Shown: positions 34,581-43,547 of the stretch, in pieces
How the letters are laid out: every line of letters begins with the position of its first letter
Position numbering within the stretch: position 1 is the first letter of the stretch
DNA from: HXMU1420-13 sp034669965
Lineage (GTDB): Bacteria > Bacteroidota > Rhodothermia > Balneolales > Balneolaceae
Length of the DNA: 64,000 nt
NCBI GenBank assembly: GCA_034669965.1
Contig: JAXMOK010000012.1
Location: forward strand, 1 to 64,000
Direction: 5' to 3'
Notes under the pieces: model-generated
Seen by the model: the letters and a program-made list of their open reading frames with translations, nothing else
The model's database searches: none
Told to the model about the DNA's origin: nothing
Position numbers and translations under genes: made by a program

Positions 34581-35447
34581 CTATTCCTGTAAATGAGGTG
34601 GTAACCAAGCTCTTTTACTACTATTATATTTCCATTCTGCATTTATTAAAGTATTTCTTTCCTTTAATAAAAATCCACCTTCGGGATCCAATAATTCTCC
34701 ATTTGAATCAATAAATGAGTCGAAAATTGGTCTACCAAGATCCATTTGCTTTAAAAGCTCTGCTTCATTCCGTGTCCAATTAGCAAGCTCGGTTCCTAAA
34801 TCAGGTTTAAACACTAACATATAATCACCAGGATTTCCAATATAATTTATAGTTTCAATTCTATTCCATTTATATAGTACTAGTCCACCTTCAAAAAAAG
34901 TCTCTGGAATTGATAAAGTATTTAGATAATCATTTGTTATTACTAACGCTTCATTAGCTGCTTGAGCAAGATTTGCCTGATCAGCGAGTTTTAAACCAGT
35001 ACTAACTACTGTAGAGGTTGTTGGGTTTGTAGTAGCTGGTATTATATATGGCGCGGCTAAACCTCCAGTTGCCATAACACCAATTGCAATATCAACATAT
35101 AAAAAAGCCTTCATCTGACCAACAATTATGTCCTTTGATGACTGATTTCCAGTTTCAAGGGCATTTTTAAAATGAAAAGCATTAAGTCTAGCCCAAGTTA
35201 TCAGCATATCAAATGGAGGTGTTGTTACACGACCATCTGGATCGATAAACATAATTGGATTACCACCCACAAACGAGTAAGGAGTATAGAATTCATCCGC
35301 AGGGTCAACCGCCCACCATCTTCCAACTACAGGATCATAATATCTTGCCCCATAATGATACCAATCCAGGCCAAATTCATCTTCTAACTCTTTGCCGTTG
35401 TAGGTGAATTTGTTTTCGGCGCCGTTTTGGTAGCTGAGCCCGGGCAT
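34581..35447 (-). CDS. Orphan RHS tip 2: RHS core end plus toxin-like region (5'-truncated)
   Basis: The first 75 residues ('FTYNGKELEDEFGLDWYHYG', 'ARYYDPVVGRWWAVDPADEF', 'GGNPIMFIDPDGRV') are the RHS core end, nearly identical to tip 1. The remaining 215 residues are a different tip ending 'EGGFLLKERNTLINAEWKYN' and 'SSKRAWLPPHLQE'. The frame is open upstream to about 35555 ('DLKDHLGNVRATFANNNG'), where an inverted REP-B interrupts it. ATG 35447 is therefore internal. I do not recognise the toxin domain. Confidence 0.8.
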   Translation of the reverse strand: MPGLSYQNGAENKFTYNGKELEDEFGLDWYHYGARYYDPVVGRWWAVDPADEFYTPYSFVGGNPIMFIDPDGRVTTPPFDMLITWARLNAFHFKNALETGNQSSKDIIVGQMKAFLYVDIAIGVMATGGLAAPYIIPATTNPTTSTVVSTGLKLADQANLAQAANEALVITNDYLNTLSIPETFFEGGLVLYKWNRIETINYIGNPGDYMLVFKPDLGTELANWTRNEAELLKQMDLGRPIFDSFIDSNGELLDPEGGFLLKERNTLINAEWKYNSSKRAWLPPHLQE

Positions 35448-35552
35448 TTTGTAGCCAAAGGGGTAGTAGCTATCGGCTTGTAGTAAAGTGGCCGTTCCGT
35501 TGTTATTGGCAAAAGTGGCACGTACGTTTCCTAAATGGTCTTTTAGGTCGTA

Positions 35553-35605
35553 TTACCCTAGTTCCGTAGCTCTGCTGCGGAACAATCCCAGAGGCTCTGC
35601 CTCGA
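35553..35605. repeat. REP-B element, inverted orientation
   Basis: CCTAGTTCCGTAGCTCTGCT then GAGGCTCTGCCTCGAT, about 70 nt upstream of the intact RAYT-B. With the direct REP-B at 36210 it forms inverted flanks around the transposase gene. It also truncates RHS tip 2. Confidence 0.8.
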
Positions 35606-35672
35606 TCACCTACAATTAATTACTCCATTTTTGTAAGGAGTTAATCTCCCAGGCGTCATACTAGCTAAGACC

Positions 35673-36206
35673 ATGGCCAGAAGTAGATACAAAATCAAAG
35701 AAGAACACTATCCTTATTTCATCACTATAAGTGTAGTGGATGGAATCTCGTTATTTGACGATTCAATAGTATCAGACATAATGTTGGACTCCATACGATT
35801 TATGCAGAATAAAGGAATCCGTGTTATTGCTTATGTAGTAATGCATAATCATGTGCACTTAATTATTGATGGAGTAGGTTTGTCTGCCCATGTCCGAAAA
35901 CTGAAATCTTATACCGCTCGAAGGATTATTGATTCTTTGAAGGAAAGAGGTCGCAGTCTTTTATTAAAAAGGCTGCATTATCTAAAACATGATCATCATA
36001 AAGACAGTGATTACCAAGTTTGGCAGGAGGGGTTTCACCCTAAACAGATTTCGACGGAGGAGATGATGATTCAAAAAATTGAATATATCCATTATAATAC
36101 GGTTAAAGCAGGGTTTGTAGATCTACCGGAGCATTGGAGAATGTCGTCAGCGCGGAATTACTTGGGACAAGTCGGGGTATTAGAGATAGATTTATTCTCC
36201 GGGTAA
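35673..36206 (+). CDS. RAYT-B: intact REP-associated tyrosine transposase
   Basis: A 177-aa Y1 transposase-like protein with 'YPYFITISVVDGISLF', HUH motif in 'VVMHNHVHLIIDG' and candidate catalytic Tyr in 'RKLKSYTARRIIDSLKERG'. The usual 'YIHYNPVKAGFV' reads 'YIHYNTVKAGFV' here (Pro to Thr). RAYTs are domesticated transposases that mobilise REP/REPIN elements. It is flanked by inverted REP-B elements, and it is the only full-length family B member in the window. Confidence 0.88.
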   Translation: MARSRYKIKEEHYPYFITISVVDGISLFDDSIVSDIMLDSIRFMQNKGIRVIAYVVMHNHVHLIIDGVGLSAHVRKLKSYTARRIIDSLKERGRSLLLKRLHYLKHDHHKDSDYQVWQEGFHPKQISTEEMMIQKIEYIHYNTVKAGFVDLPEHWRMSSARNYLGQVGVLEIDLFSG

Positions 36207-36209
36207 TAC

Positions 36210-36263
36210 AGTTTGGAGGCAGAGCCTCTGTTTCTCATTCCGCAGCAGAGCTACGGAACGAGG
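36210..36263. repeat. REP-B element
   Basis: GGAGGCAGAGCCTC stem then CATTCCGCAGCAGAGCTACG and GAACGAGG, directly after RAYT-B. Confidence 0.8.
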
Positions 36264-36395
36264 TCAAAACTAGAATACTTGCATTTTAATCCTGTAGTTG
36301 CGGGGTATGTAGAAAGCCCTGAACATTGGATGTATAGTAGTGCAAGAAATTATTATGGCTTACAAGGTATGATTGATGTTGAAATTGGATATTGA
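36264..36395 (+). pseudogene. RAYT-A C-terminal fragment (second copy)
   Basis: Encodes 'KLEYLHFNPVVAGYVESPEH' to 'YYGLQGMIDVEIGY' then TGA, matching the last 43 residues of RAYT-A. It is followed by REP-A at 36415. Confidence 0.8.
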
Positions 36396-36414
36396 ATGTG
36401 AAAGATAGGCACAA

Positions 36415-36443
36415 GCACAAGCGGACGCTTGCGCTAGGTGGGG
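36415..36443. repeat. REP-A element
   Basis: CAAGCGGACGCTTG core followed by CGCTAGGTGGGG, 20 nt after the RAYT-A fragment. Confidence 0.8.
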
Positions 36444-36481
36444 TTAAAATAATTTTATGGTTAATTCTTAAATCTAACAGC

Positions 36482-36694
36482 GTGAAGAAAAAAAATTTAT
36501 TGAAATTATATTTTAGTATGTCATTTGTATTGTTGGTAATGTCAATACTTTCATTTCCAATGATTAACTTATTACTTTTTGGGTTAGGGTTTGATGAGTC
36601 AATTATTCTAATAGATATTGTAATATATTCATCATTAATTTTTTTAACATTTTATTTAAATAGTTTGGTTAGAAAAGCTAGAAATGCCCGGTAA
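36482..36694 (+). CDS. Small two-helix membrane protein (70 aa)
   Basis: From the GTG at 36482: 'VKKKNLLKLYFSMSFVLLVM' then two membrane helices and a basic end 'NSLVRKARNAR'. The frame is open from 36392, but the earlier part is RAYT-A/REP-A sequence. AT-rich like the immunity genes and wedged between REP-A and a RAYT-B fragment. It could be an orphan immunity gene or a chance frame. No family recognised. Confidence 0.4.
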   Translation: MKKKNLLKLYFSMSFVLLVMSILSFPMINLLLFGLGFDESIILIDIVIYSSLIFLTFYLNSLVRKARNAR

Positions 36695-36850
36695 AAGCAG
36701 GGTTTGTAGATCTACCGGAGCATTGGAGAATGTCGTCAGCGCGGAATTACTTGGGACTAAGGGGTATTAGAGATAGATTTATTCTCCGGGTAATACAGTT
36801 TGGAGGCAGAGCCTCTGTTTCTCATTCCGCAGCGGAGCTACGGAACGAGG
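36690..36850. repeat. RAYT-B 3' fragment (frameshifted) plus REP-B
   Basis: GTAAAAGCAGGGTTTGTAGA ... GAATTACTTGGGACTAAGGG matches the RAYT-B 3' end with a small deletion that breaks the frame, followed by REP-B (36795-36850, with GCAGCGGAGC). Confidence 0.75.
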
Positions 36851-36857
36851 TCAACGA

Positions 36858-36896
36858 GGTCAATTCATGAATTGACCCTTACCGATTACGGTTTCC
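36858..36896. repeat. Right boundary direct repeat of the accessory island
   Basis: GGTCAATTC-AT-GAATTGACC hairpin followed by CTTACCGATTACGGTTTCCTT, a direct copy of 29350-29388. From here to 37023 I see only a partial REP-B-like trace (GAGAGCTACGGAGCG) and no gene. Confidence 0.7.
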
Positions 36897-37023
36897 TTTC
36901 TTTTTACACAGCCTGAGAGCTACGGAGCGTGGTTAAATATCTGAATGATTCCCGAAGATTTAACATTGCATATTTGTGTTCATTCCTTATGTTTGAATCC
37001 CCACTCATCAAATTGTTAAATCG

Positions 37024-37797
37024 TTGGAAGTTTTAGGTATTGTTATTGATGCAGATAGCGTAAAAGGTGCTATCGTTGATACCAAAAAAGGAGAGATTCT
37101 TTCGGGGAAGAAGTCCATCGATAAGATCGAGGATACCCGTCCGCACAAGCTGATTTCGAAAATGCACAAAGTGGTAAAGAAATTCGACTGGGACGGCCCG
37201 GTTGGGGTGGCATTACCGGCAGCAGTGCGCAAAGGTAGAATCTTGTCAAGCTATGTTTTGGACGAGGCTTGGGTAGATGCCGATGCCGATCACTTGTTTT
37301 CAGAAATTACGGGCTGTGATGTGTATGCATTGAACGCGTCAGACTCAGCCGGACTTGCGGAAGTTACTTTTGGCGTGGGGAAAGGAATTTCGGGAACCAT
37401 CGTAATTCTTACCATTGGCGAAACCATTGGTTCTTCGGTGTTTGTGGATGAAACGCTGGTGCCTAATACTGAATTAGGTCATATCGAAATAAAAGGAATT
37501 ACCGTTGAAGAACGGGCTTCAAACCGAGCTCGAAAAGAGGAAGGTATTCAGAAAAAAACCTGGGCAAAGCGACTTCAATTTGTGTTGGAGCACTACGAGA
37601 AACTTTTCCATCCCGAGATGTTTATCATCGGCGGGCAAATCAGCTCGAAAGCAAACAAAACCCTGCCTTATATTAAGTTGAGTACTCGGTTTAAACCAGC
37701 AGAATTTAAAAACGATTCGGCCATTGTTGGGGCAGCTTACTTTGCGATGCGTTTAGAGCAAAAAAAGAGCAAACGAAAGTCCAAATCCAACGACTAG
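37024..37797 (+). CDS. ROK / polyphosphate-glucokinase paralogue, probably a pseudokinase
   Basis: It aligns without large gaps to the glucokinase paralogue at 49089-49826 ('KKFDWDGPVGVALPAAVRKG', 'VPNTELGHIEIKGIT', 'YEKLFHPEMFIIGG'). Key positions are changed: the phosphate-1 loop 'GIDVGGSGIKG' is 'GIVIDADSVKG', the catalytic Asp of 'LVNDVDAAG' (D105) is Ala in 'ALNASDSAG', and 'FGTGIGTAIF' is 'IGETIGSSVF'. The frame is intact and conserved otherwise, so it is likely a non-catalytic or altered-function protein, not a decaying gene. It has a basic C-terminal tail. Start is TTG at 37024. Confidence 0.8.
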   Translation: MEVLGIVIDADSVKGAIVDTKKGEILSGKKSIDKIEDTRPHKLISKMHKVVKKFDWDGPVGVALPAAVRKGRILSSYVLDEAWVDADADHLFSEITGCDVYALNASDSAGLAEVTFGVGKGISGTIVILTIGETIGSSVFVDETLVPNTELGHIEIKGITVEERASNRARKEEGIQKKTWAKRLQFVLEHYEKLFHPEMFIIGGQISSKANKTLPYIKLSTRFKPAEFKNDSAIVGAAYFAMRLEQKKSKRKSKSND

Positions 37798-38864
37798 TTT
37801 AGCGCGGCTAAAGCTTTTTTAGTTTCTTCGTGATCTTTATCGAATGTTAGTGCCTTTTGATAAGATGATTTCGCTTCTGCTTGCCTATTCATGTGCTCTA
37901 AAATACTACCTAAGCGATAATGCGCCCAAGCCATAGAGTTGGTATCAATACGATCGCCGAAAGCAATAAATGCTTCAATTTGTTGCTTCCCAATTTCTAA
38001 ATGAGTTCCAGAAACAGCTGCTAAGCGTCCGATTTGATAAAACGGATTTGGGTTATCACCTTCAGGATCTAAACTAATGGCCATTTGATGATTTTCTAGT
38101 GCCTGATCATACAAACCATAGCGTTGTTGCGCATTGCCCAAATTATTATAAATGATAGCGGTAGTGTCGTTTATTTGAAGTTGCTGAATGGCAACATCGG
38201 CTGCTTTTTCAAATTCACTTTCGTTAAAATAGAAGTTGAATAATTCGTAATACGAGACCATAATTTCAGGATTACTTTCAATCGCAGTTTTATAGTGCAT
38301 TTCAGCAAATTGGGTCTCGTCGTAATAGGTGTAAATTCTTCCCCAGGCTTTTATTCCGGCTTCGGTATCCAACTTTTCGATGGTTGAAGCTTGTAGCTCT
38401 GCTTTATCTCTTCCACCGCCTAAAAATCCGGGAGCCTGAAGGTAAAACTCCATGGCACTTTCGCGAGCTTCTACATTATTGGGATCTAGCTCGATGGCTT
38501 TTTCGTAGTTTTTTCGGCTGTTTCTAGCCAAACCGGCCTGCCGTAGAACCGAGGCATTTTGCGCTTGCCGACCATAGGAATGCCCCATCCACATAGGGTA
38601 TAAAGAATTATCTTCATCCAAATCTGCCGCTTCCTCGAACCAGTCTACGGCGTCTTTGTATTCTTTATTATCGAACTCAATTCGTCCTAAATAGAAATAG
38701 ATTTCGGGGTTCTTCGATTGCGATTTTTTCAACGATGAAAATATCTGCTCTGCAGCTTCTAAGTTTCCATTTTCGAAGAAGGTCACTCCTTCATCGAAAT
38801 TTTGCGCACTTACCGAGGCACTTAATAACAGAGATAGTATTGCAATCGTAAATCTTGATTTCAT
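37794..38864 (-). CDS. Exported TPR protein (356 aa)
   Basis: Signal peptide 'RFTIAILSLLLSASVSAQN' followed by about eight tetratricopeptide-like repeats ('AEQIFSSLKKSQSKNPEIYF', 'NYEKAIELDPNNVEARESAM', 'IIYNNLGNAQQRYGLYDQAL'). It resembles Bacteroidota periplasmic TPR scaffolds; partner unknown. It converges with the pseudokinase gene with a 4-nt overlap. Confidence 0.85.
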   Translation of the reverse strand: MKSRFTIAILSLLLSASVSAQNFDEGVTFFENGNLEAAEQIFSSLKKSQSKNPEIYFYLGRIEFDNKEYKDAVDWFEEAADLDEDNSLYPMWMGHSYGRQAQNASVLRQAGLARNSRKNYEKAIELDPNNVEARESAMEFYLQAPGFLGGGRDKAELQASTIEKLDTEAGIKAWGRIYTYYDETQFAEMHYKTAIESNPEIMVSYYELFNFYFNESEFEKAADVAIQQLQINDTTAIIYNNLGNAQQRYGLYDQALENHQMAISLDPEGDNPNPFYQIGRLAAVSGTHLEIGKQQIEAFIAFGDRIDTNSMAWAHYRLGSILEHMNRQAEAKSSYQKALTFDKDHEETKKALAALN

Positions 38865-38919
38865 AGTCTATTTTTTAATTCCGAATCAGGTACGACAACT
38901 TCCGCTGTTTGTTCCGCTC

Positions 38920-39297
38920 TTAGTTATTCGAATGCAGTGCTATCCGATTTCCTTCTGAATCTTCAAAAACAGCCATATACCCATGATCGGGAGAAATCTG
39001 TCGTTTTGGGATGGTCACTGTTCCACCCGCATCAGCAATTCGATCTTCTACTACTTGTAAATCATCGCCGCCGTTTAGGTAGATTAGCGGTCCGAGCGAT
39101 GCGCTTGGTTGATACCACTCGGCATTCATCACTATTGCTCCCGAAATCGCACCTTGCTCGCTGGGAAACATTTCCATTTTAAATTCATCGCCCATATCTA
39201 ACGAGATAAGCTCGATAGCTAAGATGTTTTCGTAAAAGGCTTTTGCGCGTTTTATATCTGTAGCCGGAATTTCGAACCAACTGATTACATGTTCCAT
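38920..39297 (-). CDS. VOC (glyoxalase/bleomycin resistance) family protein
   Basis: From the ATG at 39297: 'MEHVISWFEIPATDIKRAKA', 'FYENILAIELISLDM', 'LIYLNGGDDLQVVEDRIADA' and 'DHGYMAVFEDSEGNRIALHS'. This is one VOC domain of 125 aa. The open frame continues 45 codons upstream into the LysR gene, but that part is unrelated, so I trim it. Substrate unknown. It follows the LysR gene on the same strand. Confidence 0.87.
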   Translation of the reverse strand: MEHVISWFEIPATDIKRAKAFYENILAIELISLDMGDEFKMEMFPSEQGAISGAIVMNAEWYQPSASLGPLIYLNGGDDLQVVEDRIADAGGTVTIPKRQISPDHGYMAVFEDSEGNRIALHSNN

Positions 39298-39359
39298 AAT
39301 GGTGGAGTTAGGTTGATGTGAACTCCGATATAGTAATCGTAGCGCTGAAAAAAGCCAAA

Positions 39360-40256
39360 TCAGTTTTTGGCGAGATCTTGAAGAATGGGAGTTACTCGGT
39401 GGACCAAAGGATTGCGATGATCGGTTTTCCAAACGGCCGATAAGGTGGTTCGTTGAGGGATATTATTCAACTCAATAAATTTGATAGGCAAATCGAAGCC
39501 ATGTTTTAAACTACTGGGCACAATTCCGATTCCGAGTCCGTGTTCCACCAATCGAAAGATGGTGCTGGCGTGCACTGATTCGTGAGCAACACGCGGAGTA
39601 AAACCTGCATCCTCAAAAATGCTCATAATCTTATCGAAATAACCATGGCTGTACTGACTCGAAAACAGGATAAACGACTCATCCCGTAAATCGGCCACTG
39701 ATTCGAAAGAGTGTTGATCGAGCGGATGATCGGAAGGTAAAATGAGACAAAAATTTTCTTCTATAACATCCAGTTTTTGGATACCGGCCGGGAGTCGAAT
39801 CGTTCGAATGAACCCCAAATCAAGTTGATCGTTTTTGAGCATATCAATCTGTTGTTGATTGGGAAGCTCAGTTAGCACCGAGTGAATTCCCGGCGATTGC
39901 GTATTGATTTCTTTCAGCAATCCCGGAATTACAGATTGCATGGCTGAGCCTACAAACCCAATCCGGAGTTCTCCTTGATCCCCATTCTGGATATGCCTCA
40001 AGTTATCTTTGATAAAATCGAAGGTATCGAAAATCTGATTGGATTCAGTAAGTAGGTATTCACCCGCTTTAGTAAGTCGAACCGTTCGCTTTGTTCTGTG
40101 GAATAACAAAACTCCAAGAATTTCCTCTAACTGTTTAATCTGCCGACTCAAAGCCGGCTGGGTGAGGAACAACTGTTCTGCAGCTTTCCCGAAGTGTAGT
40201 TCCACAGCTAGTTTCTTGAAATAGCGAAGATGTCGCAATTCTAAATCATTACTCAT
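39360..40256 (-). CDS. LysR-type transcriptional regulator
   Basis: N-terminal winged helix ('LRHLRYFKKLAVELHFGKAA', 'LFLTQPALSRQIKQLEEILG') and a LysR effector domain (298 aa). It is divergent from hutH with a 77-nt intergenic region, the usual layout for a LysR regulator controlling its neighbour. Control of histidine utilisation is thus inferred; histidine or urocanate could be the inducer. hut operons are more often run by HutC or by an antiterminator. Confidence 0.9.
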   Translation of the reverse strand: MSNDLELRHLRYFKKLAVELHFGKAAEQLFLTQPALSRQIKQLEEILGVLLFHRTKRTVRLTKAGEYLLTESNQIFDTFDFIKDNLRHIQNGDQGELRIGFVGSAMQSVIPGLLKEINTQSPGIHSVLTELPNQQQIDMLKNDQLDLGFIRTIRLPAGIQKLDVIEENFCLILPSDHPLDQHSFESVADLRDESFILFSSQYSHGYFDKIMSIFEDAGFTPRVAHESVHASTIFRLVEHGLGIGIVPSSLKHGFDLPIKFIELNNIPQRTTLSAVWKTDHRNPLVHRVTPILQDLAKN

Positions 40257-40333
40257 AGTTATTAATATATAAAAACTGGTAATTACAAAGTATCAGTTGT
40301 GCGACATACCTTTAAGCAAATTAAGAGGAACAC

Positions 40334-41899
40334 ATGAAATTTAAATTTGGGGAAGACGCTCTAACCATCCGAGCGTTAATCGATATAGCGGAAGGACGTC
40401 GAAAAGGCGAACTCTCACAAACTGTTCGGGAAAAAATCCGGCAAAGCAGCGGTTATGTTGATGAAATTGTAGAAAGTGGTGAAGTGGTTTATGGGATCAA
40501 TACCGGTTTTGGTCCACTATGTAATACCATCATTTCGAAGAAAGATACGCGTCAGCTTCAGGAGAATATACTTCGTAGCCATAGCGTAGGTGTTGGTGAT
40601 TCTATCGATCCGAAATTGGCCAAAATGATGCTGATTCTGAAAATTCAGAATCTGAGTATGGGTTATTCCGGAATTCGTGAAGAAACACTCGATCGCATGC
40701 TTTTCTTTGTGGAGCAGGATATGATTCCCGTAGTTCCCGAAAAAGGATCAGTCGGTGCTTCAGGTGATCTGGCTCCGCTCGCGCACCTGTTTTTACCGTT
40801 GATTGGTTTGGGAGAGATCGACTGGAAAGGCGAACGGGTTTCGATGGATTTGGCGTACATGCAATTGGGTATGACTCCACTCAAGTTGCAGGCCAAAGAA
40901 GGATTGGCGCTTATCAACGGAACTCAATTTATAGCCGCGCATGCAGCCTGGGCGGTGTATCGCATGTATCATTATTTGGATGTCGCCGACATCATTGGTG
41001 CGATGAGTTTAGAAGGCGTGCTCGGCTCCGCAAGTCCGTTTAAAAAAGAGCTTCACGATATCAGACCATTTGAGGGATGCAAACTCGTTGCTCATCGAAT
41101 GCGCACGCTTTTGAATGGCTCTGAAATGCTGCAAAGTCATGCCGACTGTGGACGTGTGCAAGACCCCTATTCCATTCGTTGTATTCCTCAAGTGCATGGA
41201 ACCTCGCGCAACGCCTGGAAACATGTGAAAGAATTGGTTGAAATCGAGATGAATTCGGTAACCGATAATCCGATCATTTTGTCGGCTGAGGAAACCATCA
41301 GCGGCGGGAATTTCCACGGACAGCCACTCGCTATTCCTTGCGATTACCTCACGGTTGCAGCACACGAATTAGGCAACATTTCAGATCGGCGAATTTATTT
41401 ACTGTTGGAAGGCGGCAATGAAGGCTTACCAACATTGTTGATGAAAGATATCGGGCTGAATTCCGGATTTATGATTCCCCAATACACATCGGCGGCGCTG
41501 GTAAGTGAAAATAAATCATTGTGCTTTCCGGCATCGGCAGATTCTATTCCAACTTCGCTTGGGCAGGAAGATCATGTGAGTATGGGCTCCATCAGCGCGC
41601 GAAAACTCAACGAAGTAATCGACAACATCAGTAAAATTCTATCGATTGAATTGGTAACAGCAGCTCAGGCATTCGACTTCCGCCGACCAATGAAATCAGG
41701 CCCGATTTTAGAAGAATGTCATGCGTTGGTTCGATCTAAAATTGACCACGCCGATAGAGACCGAGTGTTTGGGGTAGACATTGCCAAAGCACAAGGGTTG
41801 ATCACTTCACTTTCGCTGAATCAAGTGGCCAATCAAACAGCCAAAAAATTAAATATTTCACTGAACGGAGAATTTGATGAACCTTTCGGACTTTCTTAA
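40334..41899 (+). CDS. hutH: Histidine ammonia-lyase HutH
   Basis: Deaminates histidine to urocanate. The MIO-forming triad A142-S143-G144 is in 'GSVGASGDLAPLAHL', with 'YGINTGFGPL', 'QEDHVSMGSISARKLNEV' and 'SVTDNPIIL'. 521 aa, full length. A good ribosome site (AAGAGGAA) precedes the ATG. First gene of a complete hut cluster; hutU overlaps its end by 23 nt. Confidence 0.96.
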   Translation: MKFKFGEDALTIRALIDIAEGRRKGELSQTVREKIRQSSGYVDEIVESGEVVYGINTGFGPLCNTIISKKDTRQLQENILRSHSVGVGDSIDPKLAKMMLILKIQNLSMGYSGIREETLDRMLFFVEQDMIPVVPEKGSVGASGDLAPLAHLFLPLIGLGEIDWKGERVSMDLAYMQLGMTPLKLQAKEGLALINGTQFIAAHAAWAVYRMYHYLDVADIIGAMSLEGVLGSASPFKKELHDIRPFEGCKLVAHRMRTLLNGSEMLQSHADCGRVQDPYSIRCIPQVHGTSRNAWKHVKELVEIEMNSVTDNPIILSAEETISGGNFHGQPLAIPCDYLTVAAHELGNISDRRIYLLLEGGNEGLPTLLMKDIGLNSGFMIPQYTSAALVSENKSLCFPASADSIPTSLGQEDHVSMGSISARKLNEVIDNISKILSIELVTAAQAFDFRRPMKSGPILEECHALVRSKIDHADRDRVFGVDIAKAQGLITSLSLNQVANQTAKKLNISLNGEFDEPFGLS

Positions 41900-43547
41900 C
41901 ACCTACGCATCACATCCCAATTACAAATCCCCAACGGGATCGAAACTAAATGCGAAAAGCTGGCAAACCGAAGCGCCACTGCGCATGTTGCTGAACAACC
42001 TTGATCAGGAAGTGGCAGAAGATCCCAATGAATTTATCGTGTATGGCGGAAACGGGCAGGCGGTTCGTAACCGGGAAGCGTTGGAGATGATTGTGAAACA
42101 GCTTCTGACTTTGGAAGAAGATCAAAGTTTGTTGGTGCAATCCGGTAAGCCGGTTGGGGTGATTCGATCGCATCCCGAGGCTCCACGCGTTCTTATCGCA
42201 AATAGTAATCTTGTGCCGGAATGGGCTACGTGGGATCATTTCAATGAGTTAAAATCTCGTGGATTGATGATGTACGGACAAATGACCGCAGGTTCGTGGA
42301 TTTACATCGGAACGCAGGGAATTTTGCAGGGCACGTACGAAACCTTTGTTGCCTGTGGAAACACTCATTTTGGTGGTGATTTATCCGGAAAATTACTGGT
42401 AACGGGCGGAATCGGAGGAATGGGTGGCGCTCAGCCTTTGGCGGCAACCATGGCAGGCGCAACCTTTTTAGGTGTGGATGTGGATCCTGCTCGCATCGAA
42501 AAGCGCATCAAAACTAAATATCTCGATCGGATGACGCACTCGTACGAGGAAGCTATCCAATGGGTGATGGAAGCCAAGGAAAAGAAAGAAAATATCTCGG
42601 TAGGTTTGGTTGGCGATATCGGTGATGTACTGGAGCGATTGATTGAAGATGGTATCACGCCGGATATTTTAACCGATCAAACTTCTGCTCACGATCCATT
42701 GAATGGATACGTACCACACGGAATTTCGCTTGAAGATGCCATGGCTTTGCGCACTTCTGATCCGAAAGTATACGAACGAAGATCCATCAAAAGTATGGCG
42801 CGACATGTTCGTCACATGCTTACGTTGAAAGATCGTGGTGCAATCACTTTTGATTACGGCAACAACTTGCGTGCGTATGCAAAACAAGGTGGTGTAGAAA
42901 ATGCCTTCGATTTTCCGGGATTTGTTCCGGCGTATATTCGTCCGTTATTCTGCGAGGGAAAAGGTCCTTTTCGCTGGGCAGCGCTATCCGGCGATCCTGA
43001 AGATATTTACACGACAGATCGCGCCTTGAAAGAAGCATTCCCTGAAAATAAAGCGCTGATCAACTGGCTCGAAAAAGCAGGCGAACAGGTAGCATTCCAA
43101 GGGTTGCCTTGCCGAATTTGCTGGCTGGGGATGGGTGAACGAGAAAAAGCGGGAAAGATCTTCAACGACTTAGTTCGGGAAGGGAAAGTAAAATCTCCTA
43201 TCGTAATTGGTCGTGATCATTTGGATTGTGGCTCGGTGGCATCCCCAAACAGAGAAACCGAAGGAATGAAAGACGGAACGGATGCAGTAAGCGACTGGCC
43301 GTTGCTTAACTTGATGTCGAACGCGAGTGGTGGAGCTACATGGATTAGTTTTCATCACGGTGGAGGCGTAGGAATGGGATACAGTCAGCATGCCGGGATG
43401 GTTGTTCTTGCCGATGGCACTGAACGCGCAGAACAATGCCTGAAACGAGTGTTGCACAACGATCCTGCGATGGGAGTATTCCGACATCATGATGCAGGAT
43501 ATGAACTTGCAACCGAAGTTGGTGAAGAACATGGGTTGATATTGTAG
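41877..43547 (+). CDS. hutU: Urocanate hydratase HutU
   Basis: NAD-dependent conversion of urocanate to imidazolone propionate. Motifs: 'MYGQMTAGSWIYIGTQGILQ', 'TGGIGGMGGAQPLA', 'DQTSAHDPLNGY', 'GLPCRICWLGMGEREK' with the active Cys, and 'VIGRDHLDCGSVASPNRETE'. 556 aa from ATG 41877 (a TTG directly precedes it). Overlap with hutH indicates translational coupling. Confidence 0.96.
   Translation: MNLSDFLNTYASHPNYKSPTGSKLNAKSWQTEAPLRMLLNNLDQEVAEDPNEFIVYGGNGQAVRNREALEMIVKQLLTLEEDQSLLVQSGKPVGVIRSHPEAPRVLIANSNLVPEWATWDHFNELKSRGLMMYGQMTAGSWIYIGTQGILQGTYETFVACGNTHFGGDLSGKLLVTGGIGGMGGAQPLAATMAGATFLGVDVDPARIEKRIKTKYLDRMTHSYEEAIQWVMEAKEKKENISVGLVGDIGDVLERLIEDGITPDILTDQTSAHDPLNGYVPHGISLEDAMALRTSDPKVYERRSIKSMARHVRHMLTLKDRGAITFDYGNNLRAYAKQGGVENAFDFPGFVPAYIRPLFCEGKGPFRWAALSGDPEDIYTTDRALKEAFPENKALINWLEKAGEQVAFQGLPCRICWLGMGEREKAGKIFNDLVREGKVKSPIVIGRDHLDCGSVASPNRETEGMKDGTDAVSDWPLLNLMSNASGGATWISFHHGGGVGMGYSQHAGMVVLADGTERAEQCLKRVLHNDPAMGVFRHHDAGYELATEVGEEHGLIL

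Noticed and set aside
39298..39432. 45-codon N-terminal extension of the VOC protein.
   Set aside because: It overlaps the LysR gene's 3' end and has no family match; the ATG at 39297 begins the VOC domain.
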